A stretch of DNA of 64,000 nucleotides from Sisyra terminalis (GCA_958496175.1 OY292280.1:12276001-12340000), one strand, 5' to 3'. Numbered from the stretch's first letter, positions 1-47,029 are shown. The notes: generated by a model from the letters alone, not told the origin. Numbers and translations are program-made.

Positions 1-919
1 AAATGTAAAAAGTATATACTATTGATTTTTTGATAAGACATTTTTTAAATTACTGTGATGTATTTAATATTATAATAATATAATAAAGTAGCATGATCAT
101 TCCTTTAATTTTGCCAAGGAAAACCTTGGAAAATTTGTTTTGGTTTTTCTTTGATTTTTCCCGTTAGCACTCTATCGTCCTCCCCCCCCATTTATCTTAT
201 TCTACGTAGGTGATATTTGGTATTTCGTAGCTACGTGTAGATAGTAGTTAAGTAATATATTAAAGCTCTGTCATATTTTATATATCAGTATAAATATTAA
301 TCTATAAATTGGAATGAAATTATTCAAAAATTATCGCAAAAATCAATTTGTTGAACGAATTCAAAAATTGAGTTGAATTTTTTAAGCAAAAATCAAATGA
401 TGTGGTCGCAAAAATTCTTCCACATCAATTTAGTCTACTACTAGTAACACACCGCAAATAGGGTACCCAATTGGGTACCCAGAAAAGCAAGTTTTCTTTA
501 TTTTTTTCTTTGTATTAGATTCAAAAATTCCCACCTCTACAGTCTATACATTAACATTTAGATGTAATCAACCCCACTTATTAATTTTCCACTACTGTTT
601 TTGTAGCTCTTCTACAAAAAAGTTCATTTTTGTGTTATTGTATAAGTTCATTTGTTCAAAAGTTATCCTTTTATCTGGTATATTAGGAGATCTTAGAATG
701 TTACTCTTTATATTTAACGCCATCTCTTAACTATGTACGTATATTTTTGATCATTTTTACGATCTTATTGTAGGAACTGTAAAGGATGGGGGAGTGCATT
801 AAGTACACTCCAATCCACTTTAGTGGACTCGGAGTGTCAGCAAGTCTAATCAAGACTATCGTATCATAGGAGAAGTTTCTATTTTTGATTTTCATGAAAA
901 CTATAACGGAAAAATGGCG

Positions 920-1134
920 CATATCCCTTTTAGGTCGGTCAATATTTGGCAACGTTGCATATTGTCAATTGTTTTTAATTTAATTCGCGAATATATCGGC
1001 TCATTATGAAAATTTAGTCGTAAAAATGACAATTATATCATATTTGGTTTGAATTAAGAAAAAATCGCGAATAGAATAAAAAACAAAGTAGAAATTGCAA
1101 CGTTGCAAGATTTGAATGTGCTGAAAGGGACCTG
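920..1134. repeat. Family B palindromic element
   Basis: Inverted arms run from ccctttt-gtcaatatttggcaacgttgc on the left to gcaacgttgc-aagattt and aaaggga on the right. The centre shares the A/B core of aattcgcgaat, tcattatgaaaatttag and aaaaacaaag. The copy is diverged. Confidence 0.6.
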
Positions 1135-1494
1135 CGCGGAAAAAATATACTAGTTACCTGAGAAAAGAGACTTATATAGTACTTCAATTCAAATGGAAAA
1201 CAAAAACGTGATCTAGCGTTTCTAAAATAGAGCAATTGATGGCATTGTCAGTAAAATATTACTTTGCACTGGATTGAGGTGGAACCTAACCCTCTTTTGT
1301 CTTAAAAACATTTATTTTGGCTATAGAACAATGAAATACTAGCGAGAATTTATAATGCTATAATTTATACTAATAACTGATGATACCATAATTGCATGGT
1401 GAATGAGAAATTCTTTTCTAATTTACATTTCCTCCTTGATCTACGCATGCGCTTAAGGCGTGGCTAAGCCTAATTTTGGTACAGTGCCATCTAA

Positions 1495-1590
1495 GGGTCG
1501 TTGATGGGTGCAATAGTCCTTTTAGGACGCAACGCAGAGGAACTCGCAGGAGAGGCCCCCAGATCATAGGAAAAAAAAAGGGTCGTTGAT
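1495..1590 (+). mobile_element. Extremely 5'-truncated LINE tail with target duplication
   Basis: An insertion of 74 bases (1506-1579) ends in a run of nine A. It is flanked by perfect 11-base repeats GGGTCGTTGAT at 1495-1505 and 1580-1590. The body (caatagtccttttaggacgc...gaggcccccagatca) is the same 3' end seen on the minus strand at 29696-29770. Target duplication plus poly(A) indicates target-primed reverse transcription. Confidence 0.8.
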
Positions 1591-4520
1591 CAGAAGCTCT
1601 GATCATGTGGTTTTCCCAATCGCCAAACCTTTACACAGATTTAAACTTCTATATAAGTCTCTCTTTTCTGCTAGTTACAGTTTTAAGGAAGTTCTCTATA
1701 ATGGAAAAGTATGGAGAAAGGAAAACAGTTCGAGAACCGTTTAAGAATGTTCGTTACGGTTAGCAAATTGCGTGCGCATAGAAAAATGAGTATTTGCAAG
1801 GAATTTTGTGATAAAATTTATTCAAAAGTACCCTTTTTACTAGAAAAAAACTTTTTTAAAATACTATCGGTAGTTTGTGAAAATAGAGGACTTCCTTAAT
1901 CGATAATAATGCAATATGCAACTTGAGATCATTTGTAAAAATGCACCAAACAATTTATTGTAATCGAGTGGAAAATTTGATGTCCAATGTTCCATCAATT
2001 TTAGTAGTGAAATGAATAAAGTGCCAAAAACATTTCTTTTTCAACTCAATTAATCGAATGCAATAATTTCATTCCTCTGAAACATCAGTATTAATTATGT
2101 AACTAATAAAAACAATTTTAGATAAAGATGCATGCACCGTTTAACTACAATAAATCAATCATAGATTGCGTGCGTTTATATGGCCAAAAAACATGCTCAT
2201 AATTTAAAAAAAAAAGCGCGCTCTTTTATTTAAAAACACTTGCTTGAGAAAAGTGTTGCAACGAATGGAAATATATGAAAATTGAATTGTTTACTAATTA
2301 ATTTTTTCCTGTTTCTTAACTTTTAATTAATCATAACATATAACGGTGAATGGTGGAAGCTTGGCGGCGCAGCCGCACTACTTCTCAAGCAACATTTTTG
2401 AAAAAAAAAGCGCGCGAATTTAAACATTTTCAAAGAGAGAAAGATTTTTTTCTTCCAAAATTTTACTAATCAATTGTTATATTTTTTTTTCTCTAATATT
2501 TACATGCTAACGAGATTTTATAATTAAAACAAATGGTATGGTAATTAATTGTTAAGATTTTATATTGATTATGTGAAAAAAATAATAAACATTGTTTTTT
2601 TTGTTTTTTGCTTTAGGCAAGTGAACCATTGACAAGTCCATGTACGAACGATTTTGTATAAAGAAAAAACAAATGTGCAAATTTTCAAGACATATTTAAA
2701 TTAGAAATGAAAAAGTCAAATAGTTTTAATTTAGCCGTTTTAATGCCTAAATATGATGGTGCGCGGTCAACGCCTGAGTAGAGGGACATCTACAGAAACT
2801 ATTCTAAACTATTAAAGTCGTTCTTCTTTTGTGTTGAATATGCGCCAGGCATCAGCGCTTGCGCCCAGCTTGACTCAGTTACACGGTATAAAACGCAAAA
2901 TGAGTTCATGATTCTTATACGTCATTATTGTAAAAATTAGTTAAGTAAATCAAATCCAAAAATTATAAATCTAATCAACTTCAAAGATTGTTTTTTTTTT
3001 CTATTGTTATATTCCTGTTTTGTTTCCAAATACGTCCAAATTTATGGAACAAAAAACATCTTTGAACTTAATTAGTGGTTAATTAAGCTTAAAAACGACT
3101 GAAAGTTCGAATAATTTAGCGTTTAAAAAAAAAATCAGAAAAATATGTCCAAATTTAAAAAAAATATAGATATTTTAGTGTGCCATAATAAGATTATATT
3201 GTAAATCAAATTCTTGGGCATCACTGAAGCTTTTATTAATGGAATGTAATTCGGAAATTTATTTTAACCTTTATAAATTATTGCAACGATTACAGAATTA
3301 ATATATTATATAAATAAATGATAAATTAAGTAAGAAAAAAATCTAAAATTATAAATATCTCTCTTGTAAATATTTTTACACAATATTTCCTTAAACATTG
3401 TTTCATCTTTTTCACTTAATTGGTTCATAATTTTCCTTTTTTTTCTTATTTTTTTTTTTTTTTTGAAAAATTTATTATTTATGTTATAATGTTTTCATAA
3501 ATAGAACTATTTGAAAATGTATCATATTAATCTTAATGGTTCCAAAGTTCTTTAAGTACAAAGATATGATGAGAAATGATCTGAAAATTGTTTTTAGAAA
3601 ATGTTTGATAATTTATAAAAAAAAATTTCTTTAATGTATGTAATATATTGAAATAATATAAAAATATATATATCGAAAAAAAAACATGGTTTTAATTTTT
3701 TTATTAACATAACTTCCTTGATATAATCCAAAAAAGAAAGGAGGCCTACTTCCACAGCACAAGTAGTGATGGCGCTAGTGTAATATAGCCGATAATAACG
3801 ATATCTAGTCTTACCCAATTTAAAAATTTTAAGCGGCAATTTCAAATTTATTTCAGAAATATTTTATATAATATAAAAAAATAAACTTGATTGAAAGTAT
3901 AATTTATTTAAAAAAATTAAAATAGAAAACACAACATTATTTAGCATTGAAAACTGCAAATCAAAAAGAAATATGGTCAGAAGAATTGGAATTCCGTAGT
4001 TGAAACAATAGATAAACCGCTTCGGTTTGAAAAACCTTGCCGAAAACAGATGGCGCTGACAAGAAGAGTTTAATCACACACGGGAATCATGTTGGTTCAT
4101 TTTTAACCTTAATACATTCTTTCAAACTTAAATATATTGTTACTTGCTTAAGATTTAAATGTGTTTTGGCATAGGTTTAAATCTGGCATCCTGCCGTGAA
4201 CTCACCGAACCATGAAAATAAATAAAGGGGAAGTGGCCAAGCATAATGAGATGAAAAATAAAAACGGTAGCCACCTGTACTTTATGGTAAAGTATTGTAC
4301 CCTATTTAGAGTACTTGTACTCTATACTTTATAAAAATAATAAAGTACGCGAAAATACTTAATTTCGTACGATTTGATTTCTCTGGAATTCTTTTAAAGT
4401 ATAATATGCAAAAAAAGGTTTGTTGTAACAATTTTTGTGTACAATAGAAATGTAAATTAAATATAGACTAAAGATCTGGTTAACATTGATACTTCTTTAA
4501 ACAATATTTCAAATATATTG

Positions 4521-4882
4521 TAATATAATTTATAAAAGTAAACTATAAAACTATACGCATAAATTTGGACAAGTGAATTATTGACGTATTGCCCGGGTAC
4601 GTATTTCAATTGCCAAGCAATTTTCATCAGTGGTCATCAAGTAGTATAGGATCGATCCGTACCTGCTATGTGATGAGTCACCAATATATTCATTATTAAT
4701 ATAAATTATCATATGTGACTCATCATATAGGAGTTACGAAGCGATCTAATACTACTTGATGACCACTGATGAAGTTTGCTGGGTAATCGAAATACGTATC
4801 TGGGCAATACGTCAGTAATTCATTTTTTTGAACTTTTCCTCAATTTTATGTCTGTAGTTTACTTTTATAAATTATAATTCAT
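4521..4882. repeat. Foldback element, family D
   Basis: Large inverted repeat: the left arm with tacgtatttcaattgccaagcaa and tggtcatcaagtagta is mirrored on the right. Relatives lie at 63101-63470, in shortened form at 22089-22220, and as pieces near 23702-23860, 31845-32015 and 36640-36790. No coding capacity. Confidence 0.7.
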
Positions 4883-4995
4883 AAATAAGACCAGGACCAG
4901 GAATAAAACGACGGTAAATATCAACTAAAAAAATAATTTTAGTTTTAATAGTTCAACTATCCTCCATAGTTCTCCACTTTAAAGGATTTATATAA

Positions 4996-5190
4996 GATGG
5001 TATATCGTTCATGCAATGCATGATGGGAAATGTGTCAATATGTGGCGCCGCCACAAGTGTGTCTAGGGCACTAATTTCAACCATTAACATAAAAGTACAT
5101 AGGCTCGGTTTAAGTTAGTACTCCAGATAAACTTGTGGCGGCGCCATATTTTGACACATTTCTCATAATGCATTGGAAGATTGGTATACC
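4996..5190. repeat. Foldback element, family F
   Basis: Arms contain gatgggaaatgtgtca and tgtggcgccgcca, mirrored by tggcggcgcca and tgacacatttctcat. A second copy lies at about 16340-16510 and a half copy near 17190-17255. No coding capacity. Confidence 0.65.
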
Positions 5191-6268
5191 TGTTTATATG
5201 TTACCTTACTCCACCTAGAGGAAGGTTATGAAATAATAATCAAAAAGCAACTTTTCCATGATTTTATTAAACAAATATGATTAGTTACAAGTTTTTCCAA
5301 TAAAACTTACCATTTTATCTAAAGGAATAAAGTTTAAAAATATTTAAATAATAAAATATGATTCATGATTTTTATCAATTGATTTAAAGTTAAAATTAGG
5401 AAAAAATAAAATTAGGAAGAGTTTAAAACGAACATTGTAATAAAAATCGTAAACGTGAAATATCTATGTACAATAAAACCATAAATGATGCGTGAAAGTA
5501 GTAGAAAATAGTAAAATACAAGTAGAAATAAACCATAAAAGTATCATGTAATAACGCTACAATTTATTTCACTATTATATGCTCAATAAAAACAAATATT
5601 AATTTTCTAGTAAAGATCTATACATTGCTTTTGTATTTTACAAATCACTTTCGTAAATTTTTTTTTTTATTGTGTACAATAAGCCATTGATTTTGAAAGT
5701 GGTCTAAGTCCACTTCAAGAACAGTTCCACATGATAACTTTTGTATTAGTAATGATGACAAAGTTTTCACTGAAATTTTCACAGTACTATTGCTTTTCAT
5801 ATAAATAACTTTCGTGGTAAAATAATAAGGTCGTATTGTGGAAATGGACTTGAACCACTTTCATAATAAACAACTGGTTTTTTACCAATTTTTCTTGTGC
5901 TACGCATACAAACTTTCAAAATGAAACTTAACATCATTAATATCCTTAATTCAGAATACGGATACGAAGAAAACAGAATAAAACAAATGCAAATGTTAAA
6001 AAAAAAAAGTTTCTTCAAAGTTTCAATCAGGAATGCGAAAATTGGAGACAGATGGGCCGCATGCGGCCCCAAAAAAACAAATAGAAAAATACTTAAAAAT
6101 TAAAAGGTGTTCTTATTAACGATGCAAGAACCGTTGGAAAATATATTTATAGTTTATGCGGCCCATGGAGGTGTCCAAGTTGCGCACTCCTGGTGTAAAT
6201 AAAGAGGAACACATCTCATTTGCGGAGTGGTTTACAACTGAGAAGAAACTTTTGTACAAAATGAGGGA

Positions 6269-18520
<12,252 letters not shown>

Positions 18521-19683
18521 TATTGAATCGTTTTGATTTAAAACATATTGCAATTTATATTAAATTTATTATTTACAATTTATCATATTAATATTATATT
18601 TTCTTTTTAAATTTCATAATTCACCAGCACATTTTTGTTTTTATAGAATTTGTGTATTTTTCATGGAGATATATGCTAATTATACGTTAATTACTACTCC
18701 AGCGAATTGATTAAAAACAAATTTTATAACCTTTTTTGGTTGAAATAATACAAAAAGTAGTTTTGGGAGGATTTTTGATACATTAGTAAAAAATTTGATA
18801 TTTATGAGATAAATTTCGACAGCCTCCCCTATTATTTTTACATATTCGCGACTGTGCAAAAGAGGTGCAAGTCTTCCCCGAAAACGGTTAAGGTTAAGTT
18901 AATCAAATTAAAATTAAACTTATTGTCAACGTATTATATCCTTTTTCACCAATAATTGTCCTTAATTTAAATTGCTTTCCTTTTTATAATTGCAATTTGG
19001 CGTCGCTCGATAATGAACACAACGAAAATGATAGGAACGCCTATGTGTTAGGATGAATACCCGAGAAAAACAAGAAAACAAGGAATATAATCCAATATTA
19101 GTGATAGAAATTAAATTATTATTTTACACAATTATTTTTCTTAATTATACACTTAATCTAATCCACTATATACAGGAATATAAGGTTAGAAAAACGCTTA
19201 TATACGCCAATGCGCTTGAAGCGCTTTAAAGACTTGTACAGCAAAGTAATGAACCATCTGGTAGAACTCTATGGAAATTATTTACTAGACTTTCAAAATA
19301 GGCGCCAAATCTCATCGCCATTAGGAAATCTTATATTAAAACTGTTAAAACTATTTAAAAGATTTAAAAATAATCAAAATCGATAAACTAATTAAAGATA
19401 TTGGAATAACTGGAAAGAAATAAACGAGAAAGATTATATTTTTTATTAAACTATATGGTAATCAACTCCAAAAGAATTCCCAATTGTTTCAGGTTTACAA
19501 TCGAAAATTTGATTGTTGAAAAATAAATTAAACTTTAAATTACAAAAAAGTGACTTTTGTGAAAATTTTGTAGTTTAAATTGTTCAAATTAAATATTCCA
19601 GAGGAATCCTCCGGTGCGTTCAGTCTATAACTATTGTTTCATTAAAAATTAGATTTAAAAAAATGGATTGTTGAAAAAGATAT

Positions 19684-20143
19684 TGTAACGTGACGTCTCA
19701 AAACTGTACTGAGATGGCGTTATTCGTTCTTTTAATTTCTTTTGGAAATAAATAATCACTTTCACCCTTAACAATCACTTTTTTTACTACACTTGTATAC
19801 ACTTTTTATTACACAATTACACTTGTCAAAACAATCACTCAAATGACAATCACTTTTAATTCAAATCACACCAATAATCGCTTTGTTGTAACGGATATTC
19901 AAATCTGAACTTCCGTACAGAACTGTCTCTGGGCTTGAGCTGAGCGACTTATATACCCGTAACCCAACATTCTAGAATGTACTTCATTGTTCGCCAACGT
20001 TCCACCACCTACTAGATGTTTCCAGAACAATCTATATGTACATTCGCATTGATAGGAGAGAGAGAGAGTGAGAGAAGTCATTCATCCAATCACGTGCCGG
20101 CATGGCACAAAGAGAGATACAGACTTTGTCCCTTTCTGTTACA
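19684..20143 (-). mobile_element. Probable solo LTR of a retrotransposon
   Basis: A 460-base unit starts TGTAAC and ends GTTACA, the TG...CA form of LTRs, and is flanked by ATAT at 19680-19683 and 20144-20147. On the minus strand it has a good TATA box (GGTATATAAG near 19950), a CAGT initiator-like site about 30 bases downstream and AATAAA about 150 bases downstream. That is the U3-R-U5 order. No internal retrotransposon genes or second LTR are nearby, so it is read as a solo LTR. Class is uncertain; a 4-base duplication suits Gypsy-type elements. Confidence 0.6.
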
Positions 20144-20204
20144 ATATTTAGCTATAAAACGGTAGGGCATTTAGGAAACAACTTTTTAAACACAAATTTA
20201 AGCT

Positions 20205-20610
20205 TTTATCCCTTAAAGATCGATCAATATTTGGAATAGTTGCATTTTCTACTATGATTTTTTGTTCTATTCTCGACTTTTTTGTTATTTCAATTCTAAT
20301 ATGTGCCTACTGGTGGCCGAGTGATCCAGGTGACCGTTCAAAATCGGTAGGTATTGGGTTCAAATCTCGTAATTTAATCTCCCGAATTTTAAGCATTTCT
20401 CAGTTTATGAATTTTTAATAACCCTAGAGTCGCTAAAATTTTTAGTTGTTAAAAATCGATTATAAATAACTATTAAAAAAAGTCTACTATGGTATCATTT
20501 TCTCTTTAGTCCCTATATTTTTATTGTGGGTCCATTTATCGCGAATTAAATTAAAAACAAAGCCGAAAATGCAACATTGACAGATTTGACGGTTCTAAAA
20601 GGGATATGAG
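20205..20610. repeat. Family B palindromic element split by a SINE
   Basis: Left half (tcaatatttgg-aatagttgcattttctac) and right half (gaattaaattaaaaacaaag, gacggttctaaaagggatatgag) belong to one family B copy. The SINE at 20304-20482 separates them. Confidence 0.65.
20304..20482 (+). mobile_element. tRNA-like SINE inside a family B element
   Basis: Contains a box A-like TGGCCGAGTGATCCAGG and a box B-like GGTTCAAATC, then a body shared with 51437-51578 (tttttaataaccctagagtc). Flanks are TCTAATATG (20295-20303) and TCTACTATG (20483-20491), 8 of 9 identical. The box A resembles tRNA-Ser/Leu. Confidence 0.65.
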
Positions 20611-20869
20611 GTGGAAATTTTATTTTGAACAACTATGTTTTTTAAAACTTAGCATTACGAAGCTCTGTTAAAAATACATTTAAAGACAATTTAAATGTTC
20701 AAAAATTCCATTAGAAGTCGTTCTAAGTTATTAAAGACATTTTAAATGTAATGATATCAAAATGCCTCTAAATGCCCTTTTTTAATAGGGACGGTTACCC
20801 CAACTTGATATTTGTTGACTAATTAAATCGTTTATAGTTTTATTAAATTTACTCATAATGTCAAATTAA

Positions 20870-21190
20870 AAACAAAGTAAAAATGCAACGTTGCCAAATT
20901 TTGGTTGAAAAGTCCATCTTTCCTTACTATAACTTCACTAATATTGGAAATCGTTAGATATTAGTGAAGTTATAGTAAGGAAAGATGGTTTTTTCAACCA
21001 AAATTTGGCAACGTTGCATTCTTTACTTTGTTTTTAATTTAATTCACGAATAAATCGAATAAAATGAAAGTGTAGCTACAAATGAGAAAATTATATCATA
21101 TAGGAGTTGAATCAACAAAAAATTAGCGAATAGAAGTCGAAAATGCATCGTTGCCAGATTTTGACCAACCTAAAAGGGACTTGAGCCAAA
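20870..21190. repeat. Two family B halves joined by a long hairpin
   Basis: Arms of about 55 bases from about 20894 (gttgccaaattttggttgaa) to about 21010 mirror one another around a short loop near 20950-20960. A further full family B half follows to 21190. The arms differ by very few bases. Confidence 0.6.
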
Positions 21191-22604
21191 TGTAATTGTT
21201 GTATGGCTCTATAGAATATCAATGGATATGGATGCCTCCTCCCCCTGTTATAGTACTTGACAGTAACCGCTTTTCTCGAAACTTCTTTCTTTGAAGTTTT
21301 TTTATACAGACTAATGTAATCATATATGAAATACGACATAGAGATGTTAAATAGAGTGCTAATGTAAGACCAATGCTTTCTTAATCGTCTCAAATTTCGG
21401 AGATTCTATCTCTGTTTAAGTTGATCATGCGCATAGTGACGACAACCATTTCGGCCGAGTTTGTTGAAGTGAAACCACAGTTAAAGAGAGATAGGATTTC
21501 CGAATTAATTTCGGGGTCAAAACCAATTAAACATGAGTCCTCTATTCTATATCTCTATGATAAATAAATGAATCAACTATGTGATAAAATTAAAATATAC
21601 GATTAGAAGACCAAGTAGGAAAAAATCAATCTCTGAATTAAAAACAAAATAATTGATCATAAATATGTCTCTTTATTTTTCATTTATTTATTTCTATAAT
21701 TTATCGTATATTTTACAATATTGCCTCAATATAATACAGCAATTAGTTTCAGTGTTAAAATTTAAAAAAAATAAAAATACTACAAACCATTCACAAATAT
21801 ACATGATACAAATAAACAATAAATTTTGTATAATTATTTCTTGGTGTTCAACCGATTTTACAGGTGCATTTCCGCCATTTTGAAGAGGTAGGGAAAAAGT
21901 TCAAAAATTGTATTAGAAGTTTCAAAGTCATTAGAGGAATTTAAATGTATTTCCAAATGTTTTTAAATTCTTGTTTAAAAAAGGCATTTTGAAATCACTA
22001 CATTACATAATTAATCATTACATAAAATGTCTTTAATAATTTTAAATGATTTCTAATTGATCAAAATAAGATTTTTTCGCTGACTTTGAACAGTTATACT
22101 GTGTATACAATATATAAAATATATTGCAGTCCAATTTATGTAGTATAATTTAATATAAGATATAAAAATCATACTACATAAATTGGACTGCAATATATTA
22201 TTTATATATTGTATACACTGATTTCTAATTGGTTTTGTGAACATATAAAATGTTTTTTTTTTTAAGAGGGATGGCTTTTGGGTTACACACGAATTGGAAT
22301 CTGATTATCTCATGTATTTTTTAACAAAATTCAATTATATTTTGAATGGTTTTTAGTATATAAAATACATAATTAATAATTTTATAAACACCTAATATTA
22401 TTGCTTCATTTTAATGTATCTTGATCAACAAGAATTATTGATATTCTAATTTAAATTTTCGTAAAATATATAAATACATATATAAGTATATAAAAAAATG
22501 TTAATAAAACTATATATGTTGTAAAATAAAAAAATAATCATTTGTTAACAGAATTATTGATAAACGCAGTCTGAATTTGTATCCACAAATGATCAATAAT
22601 TGTT

Positions 22605-44140
<21,536 letters not shown>

Positions 44141-45136
44141 GATTGCACAAATTAACAATTTTTTTTTTATCCAAAAATCCCCAAAAATTAATTACTTTTC
44201 CGCTAGTTACATTTTTATGGCCCACGACATATTTGGAGCATATGACTTGGACAAGTGTTTAACATTGTCCCACATTTACTATTAGCGGCACAAAAATTAG
44301 CAAATGAAACGTTTGGCATTCATTAAAGGCTGAAAAAGAATTCCCTAGCAATCCTCCACCCGACAATTTCGGTATAAAAACAAAGTATCGCCCCTTCGTA
44401 TTGCATTAACCCGTAAAAGGAGCGAGACTTGGAACAATCACTCAAATTAATAGAGATACAGAATAAACAAGCGAAAACTGCAATTCCATATTTATTATCA
44501 ACTTTATGAGAAAATAGATCTCCGAAAATTGGTTCCCAATGCGAGATAACCATAAAAAGAGACGCAAACATATTTGTACCGCGTTTCTTTTTCCATTGTG
44601 ATACTCGAAAAATGTTTCTTCCCATATCATCCTTTGTACTTATAATTAACCCTCTTTCTCTCACATTTACAACCAATTCAATTGTTTCATTAAGCGCTTG
44701 CGCGAAAAGACAGAAAACCGGTACGAATCAATATGGCTCTCTTTTCTATAAACGGCCATTTTTATCACACTACGGTTCTATTCTCTAAATAAGTCAGCAA
44801 ACTACCAATTTTGAACTACAGATGGCACTTCATTTTACATCTTTTTTGTTTTATACAACAGATGACGTAAACAGTGTAACTTTATAGAAGTGCTGCTAGA
44901 TGTCGTTAAATATACCATAAATATAAGCAAGCAGGAGCATAGGTTCGTAAAGCTAGACGAAAATGGGAAACATAGAAAGAGAAAACTATAAGTTAGTACC
45001 GAGGATGTTTTTGAAGATGTGATTAGGTAGGGTAAGGTGGCGTAAGTTGTACATTTTAGTGGACTAAGTAGTGGACTAAGGAATAACTCTTTTTGTTGAA
45101 AAAGACGCAGTTGAAGTAATATTTAGTATAATATTT

Positions 45137-45361
45137 GGCTCAAGTGTACTTTAGCACACCCACAATCTGGCAATGTTGCATTTTCGACTTTGTTTTTAAC
45201 TAAATTCGCAATATTTTTATTAATTCCATTCCAATATGGTATAATTCTCACTTTTGTGGTTAAGTTTTCAATATGGACCGATTTAATTGCGAATTAAATT
45301 AAAAACAAAGTCGAAAATGCAACGTTGCCAGATTGTGGGTGTGCTAAAGTACACTTGAGCC
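45137..45361. mobile_element. Family A palindromic MITE
   Basis: Palindrome ggctcaagtgtactttagc to mirrored taaagtacacttgagcc. The target duplication is not clear (taatattt against cgaatttc). Confidence 0.8.
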
Positions 45362-45852
45362 CGAATTTCTTCTGGATACGTCACGTAGCGCATGAGGCCA
45401 CCTGTGCATTTTATAAACATTGCTACCAACTGACTAAATAACAATTATATTTACAATTTTTTCCTAGCTTTAGTTTTCGCAAAAGTATCAATGACTTGGT
45501 TTAAATCCAGGCTTGATGCGGTTTTGTTTTCAATTGCTATTAGCGATAAATGTCGGAGTCGAGTTTGGCCAATATTATTTCTTAAATAATTTTTTATTAT
45601 TTTTAATTTGCTAAATGACCTTCAGCTGCTGCAGAAGTGACAGAAATTGTAAAGAATAATAAAATGCTGTAAATATTTCCGTTAGGTCGCATTCTAGCAC
45701 TCCATATTTGCTCATTATTTTCTTACATAATTAGTGAACTTCCAACTGGATTTCCAAAAGTTCAATTCGATCGAGATTTCTGGTAAGGATTCGAGGGCCC
45801 CCTGAGCTTGAGGGCCCCGGGGCATTGCCCCGCCTAGCCCCTAGGTAGCTAC

Positions 45853-46012
45853 CAAGGTTTATAAATTACACAGGCTTCCTCATTAAAAAAAATGACGTCA
45901 TACGAAGAATTTTAAAATTTGAATCAGTCTGAAGTGGTCTGAAGATATATACGAATTTCTTCTGAATACGCCAGGTGGCGCATGAGGCCACCTGTGTATT
46001 TTATAAACCTTG
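45853..46012. mobile_element. MITE family E with 10-base flanking repeat
   Basis: Ends caaggtttataaattacacagg and cctgtgtattttataaaccttg, flanked by AGGTAGCTAC on both sides (45843-45852, 46013-46022). Confidence 0.75.
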
Positions 46013-46522
46013 AGGTAGCTACGCCACTGGTTGAGTGATTAACTCTAAAGAGCTTTATTTTTTTAGGGGGTAAGACTTGTGCGACCTTACCCTATTATGT
46101 CTCCCCGAATTATTGCGATAGCACATAATTGGAAAAAACAATATTTTACTAATAAATAAAAAATACAATTGAATTAAATTAATTCAACTAAATTTGTTAC
46201 TATTTTAACATTATTTTTTCATGTTTTTCAGTGGAAATTATTTTAAACAGTTGATTGAGCGCTTGCGCGCAAAGAGAGAGGTTTGGTACCAACTTATATG
46301 CTTCTCTCTCTAGTGGAATTGTACCTTTGCTTTTGTACCCTTCGGATCTATTTTCTTCTAAGTCGCTGGAAAGGAATTGAAGAAATCGTAGAAGAAACAA
46401 TGCGCGTCAATGGCAAATTTATATTAATTTACGTAAATTGATTTATAAATCAATCACAAACGCAACAAATCCAATTAACCGCTAGTTAATTATTAAATAT
46501 GTAATGTTGGCCAGTGTAGGCG

Positions 46523-46530
46523 TATAAAAA
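46523..46530 (+). promoter_or_regulatory. TATA box of the membrane-protein gene
   Basis: TATAAAAA lies in a GC-flanked context (ggcgTATAAAAAgcg) about 500 bases upstream of the first coding exon. The transcription start should fall about 30 bases downstream, near 46553. Only the motif and its position support this. Confidence 0.45.
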
Positions 46531-46552
46531 GCGAAAGTAGTACCATAGCAAT

Positions 46553-46784
46553 AGCATTATGGTCCGTTTGTTTTGTTTTGCTGTGCAATTTTGATTAGTG
46601 TGCAATTAATTGCCCATTATTGCACACTGGAACTAATTCGCGAATTTTGCTGTTTTTCTTTTAATTGGATATTGATAAGCGTAAATCGGTTGTGGGAAAT
46701 TGTTCGATTTTGCAAAGTATATGTTTGTACTTGTAGGCTATTGCGTATTTATGCTGAAAAGGTGAAAATATTAGTTTTTGTAAT
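46553..46784 (+). other. Inferred non-coding first exon of the membrane-protein gene
   Basis: It starts about 30 bases after the TATA box and ends at a strong donor, GTGAGT at 46785-46790. The matching acceptor (ttctttcag) ends at 47029, giving an intron of 245 bases. Splicing would place the exon directly before the second exon, which carries the start codon at 47053. The start position is approximate. Confidence 0.4.
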
Positions 46785-47029
46785 GTGAGTGGTTGGAATT
46801 TATTGCAGTTTATACCAACTATGGATTCTGAGGTCTAAATGTATTTTGTAGGTCTTTATATTGGTAGACCATTAGAGATTATACCTGTAACTAGGCCTCA
46901 ATATCCATAAGTGCTATTTTATTTTTATCAATGATAATTGTGACATCATCGTAATCAATAGCAAAACAAGAGTCACTCATTACTAATAGTTATTTAGTGA
47001 CTCATTCATTTTGCATTTTTTTCTTTCAG

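Larger units (their letters stand above)
1..6268. other. Gene-free AT-rich flank downstream of U2SURP
   Basis: I see no exon with recognisable coding content here. It holds a family B foldback (about 920-1134), a LINE tail (1506-1579), foldbacks at about 4521-4882 and 4996-5190, and long stretches of simple AT-rich sequence. A possible hAT-type end (CAGGAGTGCGCAAC read on the minus strand) lies near 6180-6195. The U2SURP 3' UTR must lie just below 6269, but I found no clear AATAAA there. Confidence 0.6.
18521..22604. other. Intergenic region between HEATR5B and U2SURP
   Basis: No coding exon seen. It holds the U2SURP upstream region, a probable solo LTR (19684-20143), family B foldbacks (about 20205-20610 and 20870-21190), a SINE (20304-20482) and a foldback near 22089-22220. 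The rest is AT-rich DNA without recognisable content. Both flanking genes are read on the minus strand. Confidence 0.6.
44141..46522. other. Intergenic region between HEATR5B and the membrane-protein gene
   Basis: The two genes point away from each other. The region holds the HEATR5B promoter (no TATA box recognised), a family A element (45137-45361), a family E MITE (45853-46012) and a short GC-rich stretch (45790-45840, gagggccccctgagc). I saw no further exon. Confidence 0.6.
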
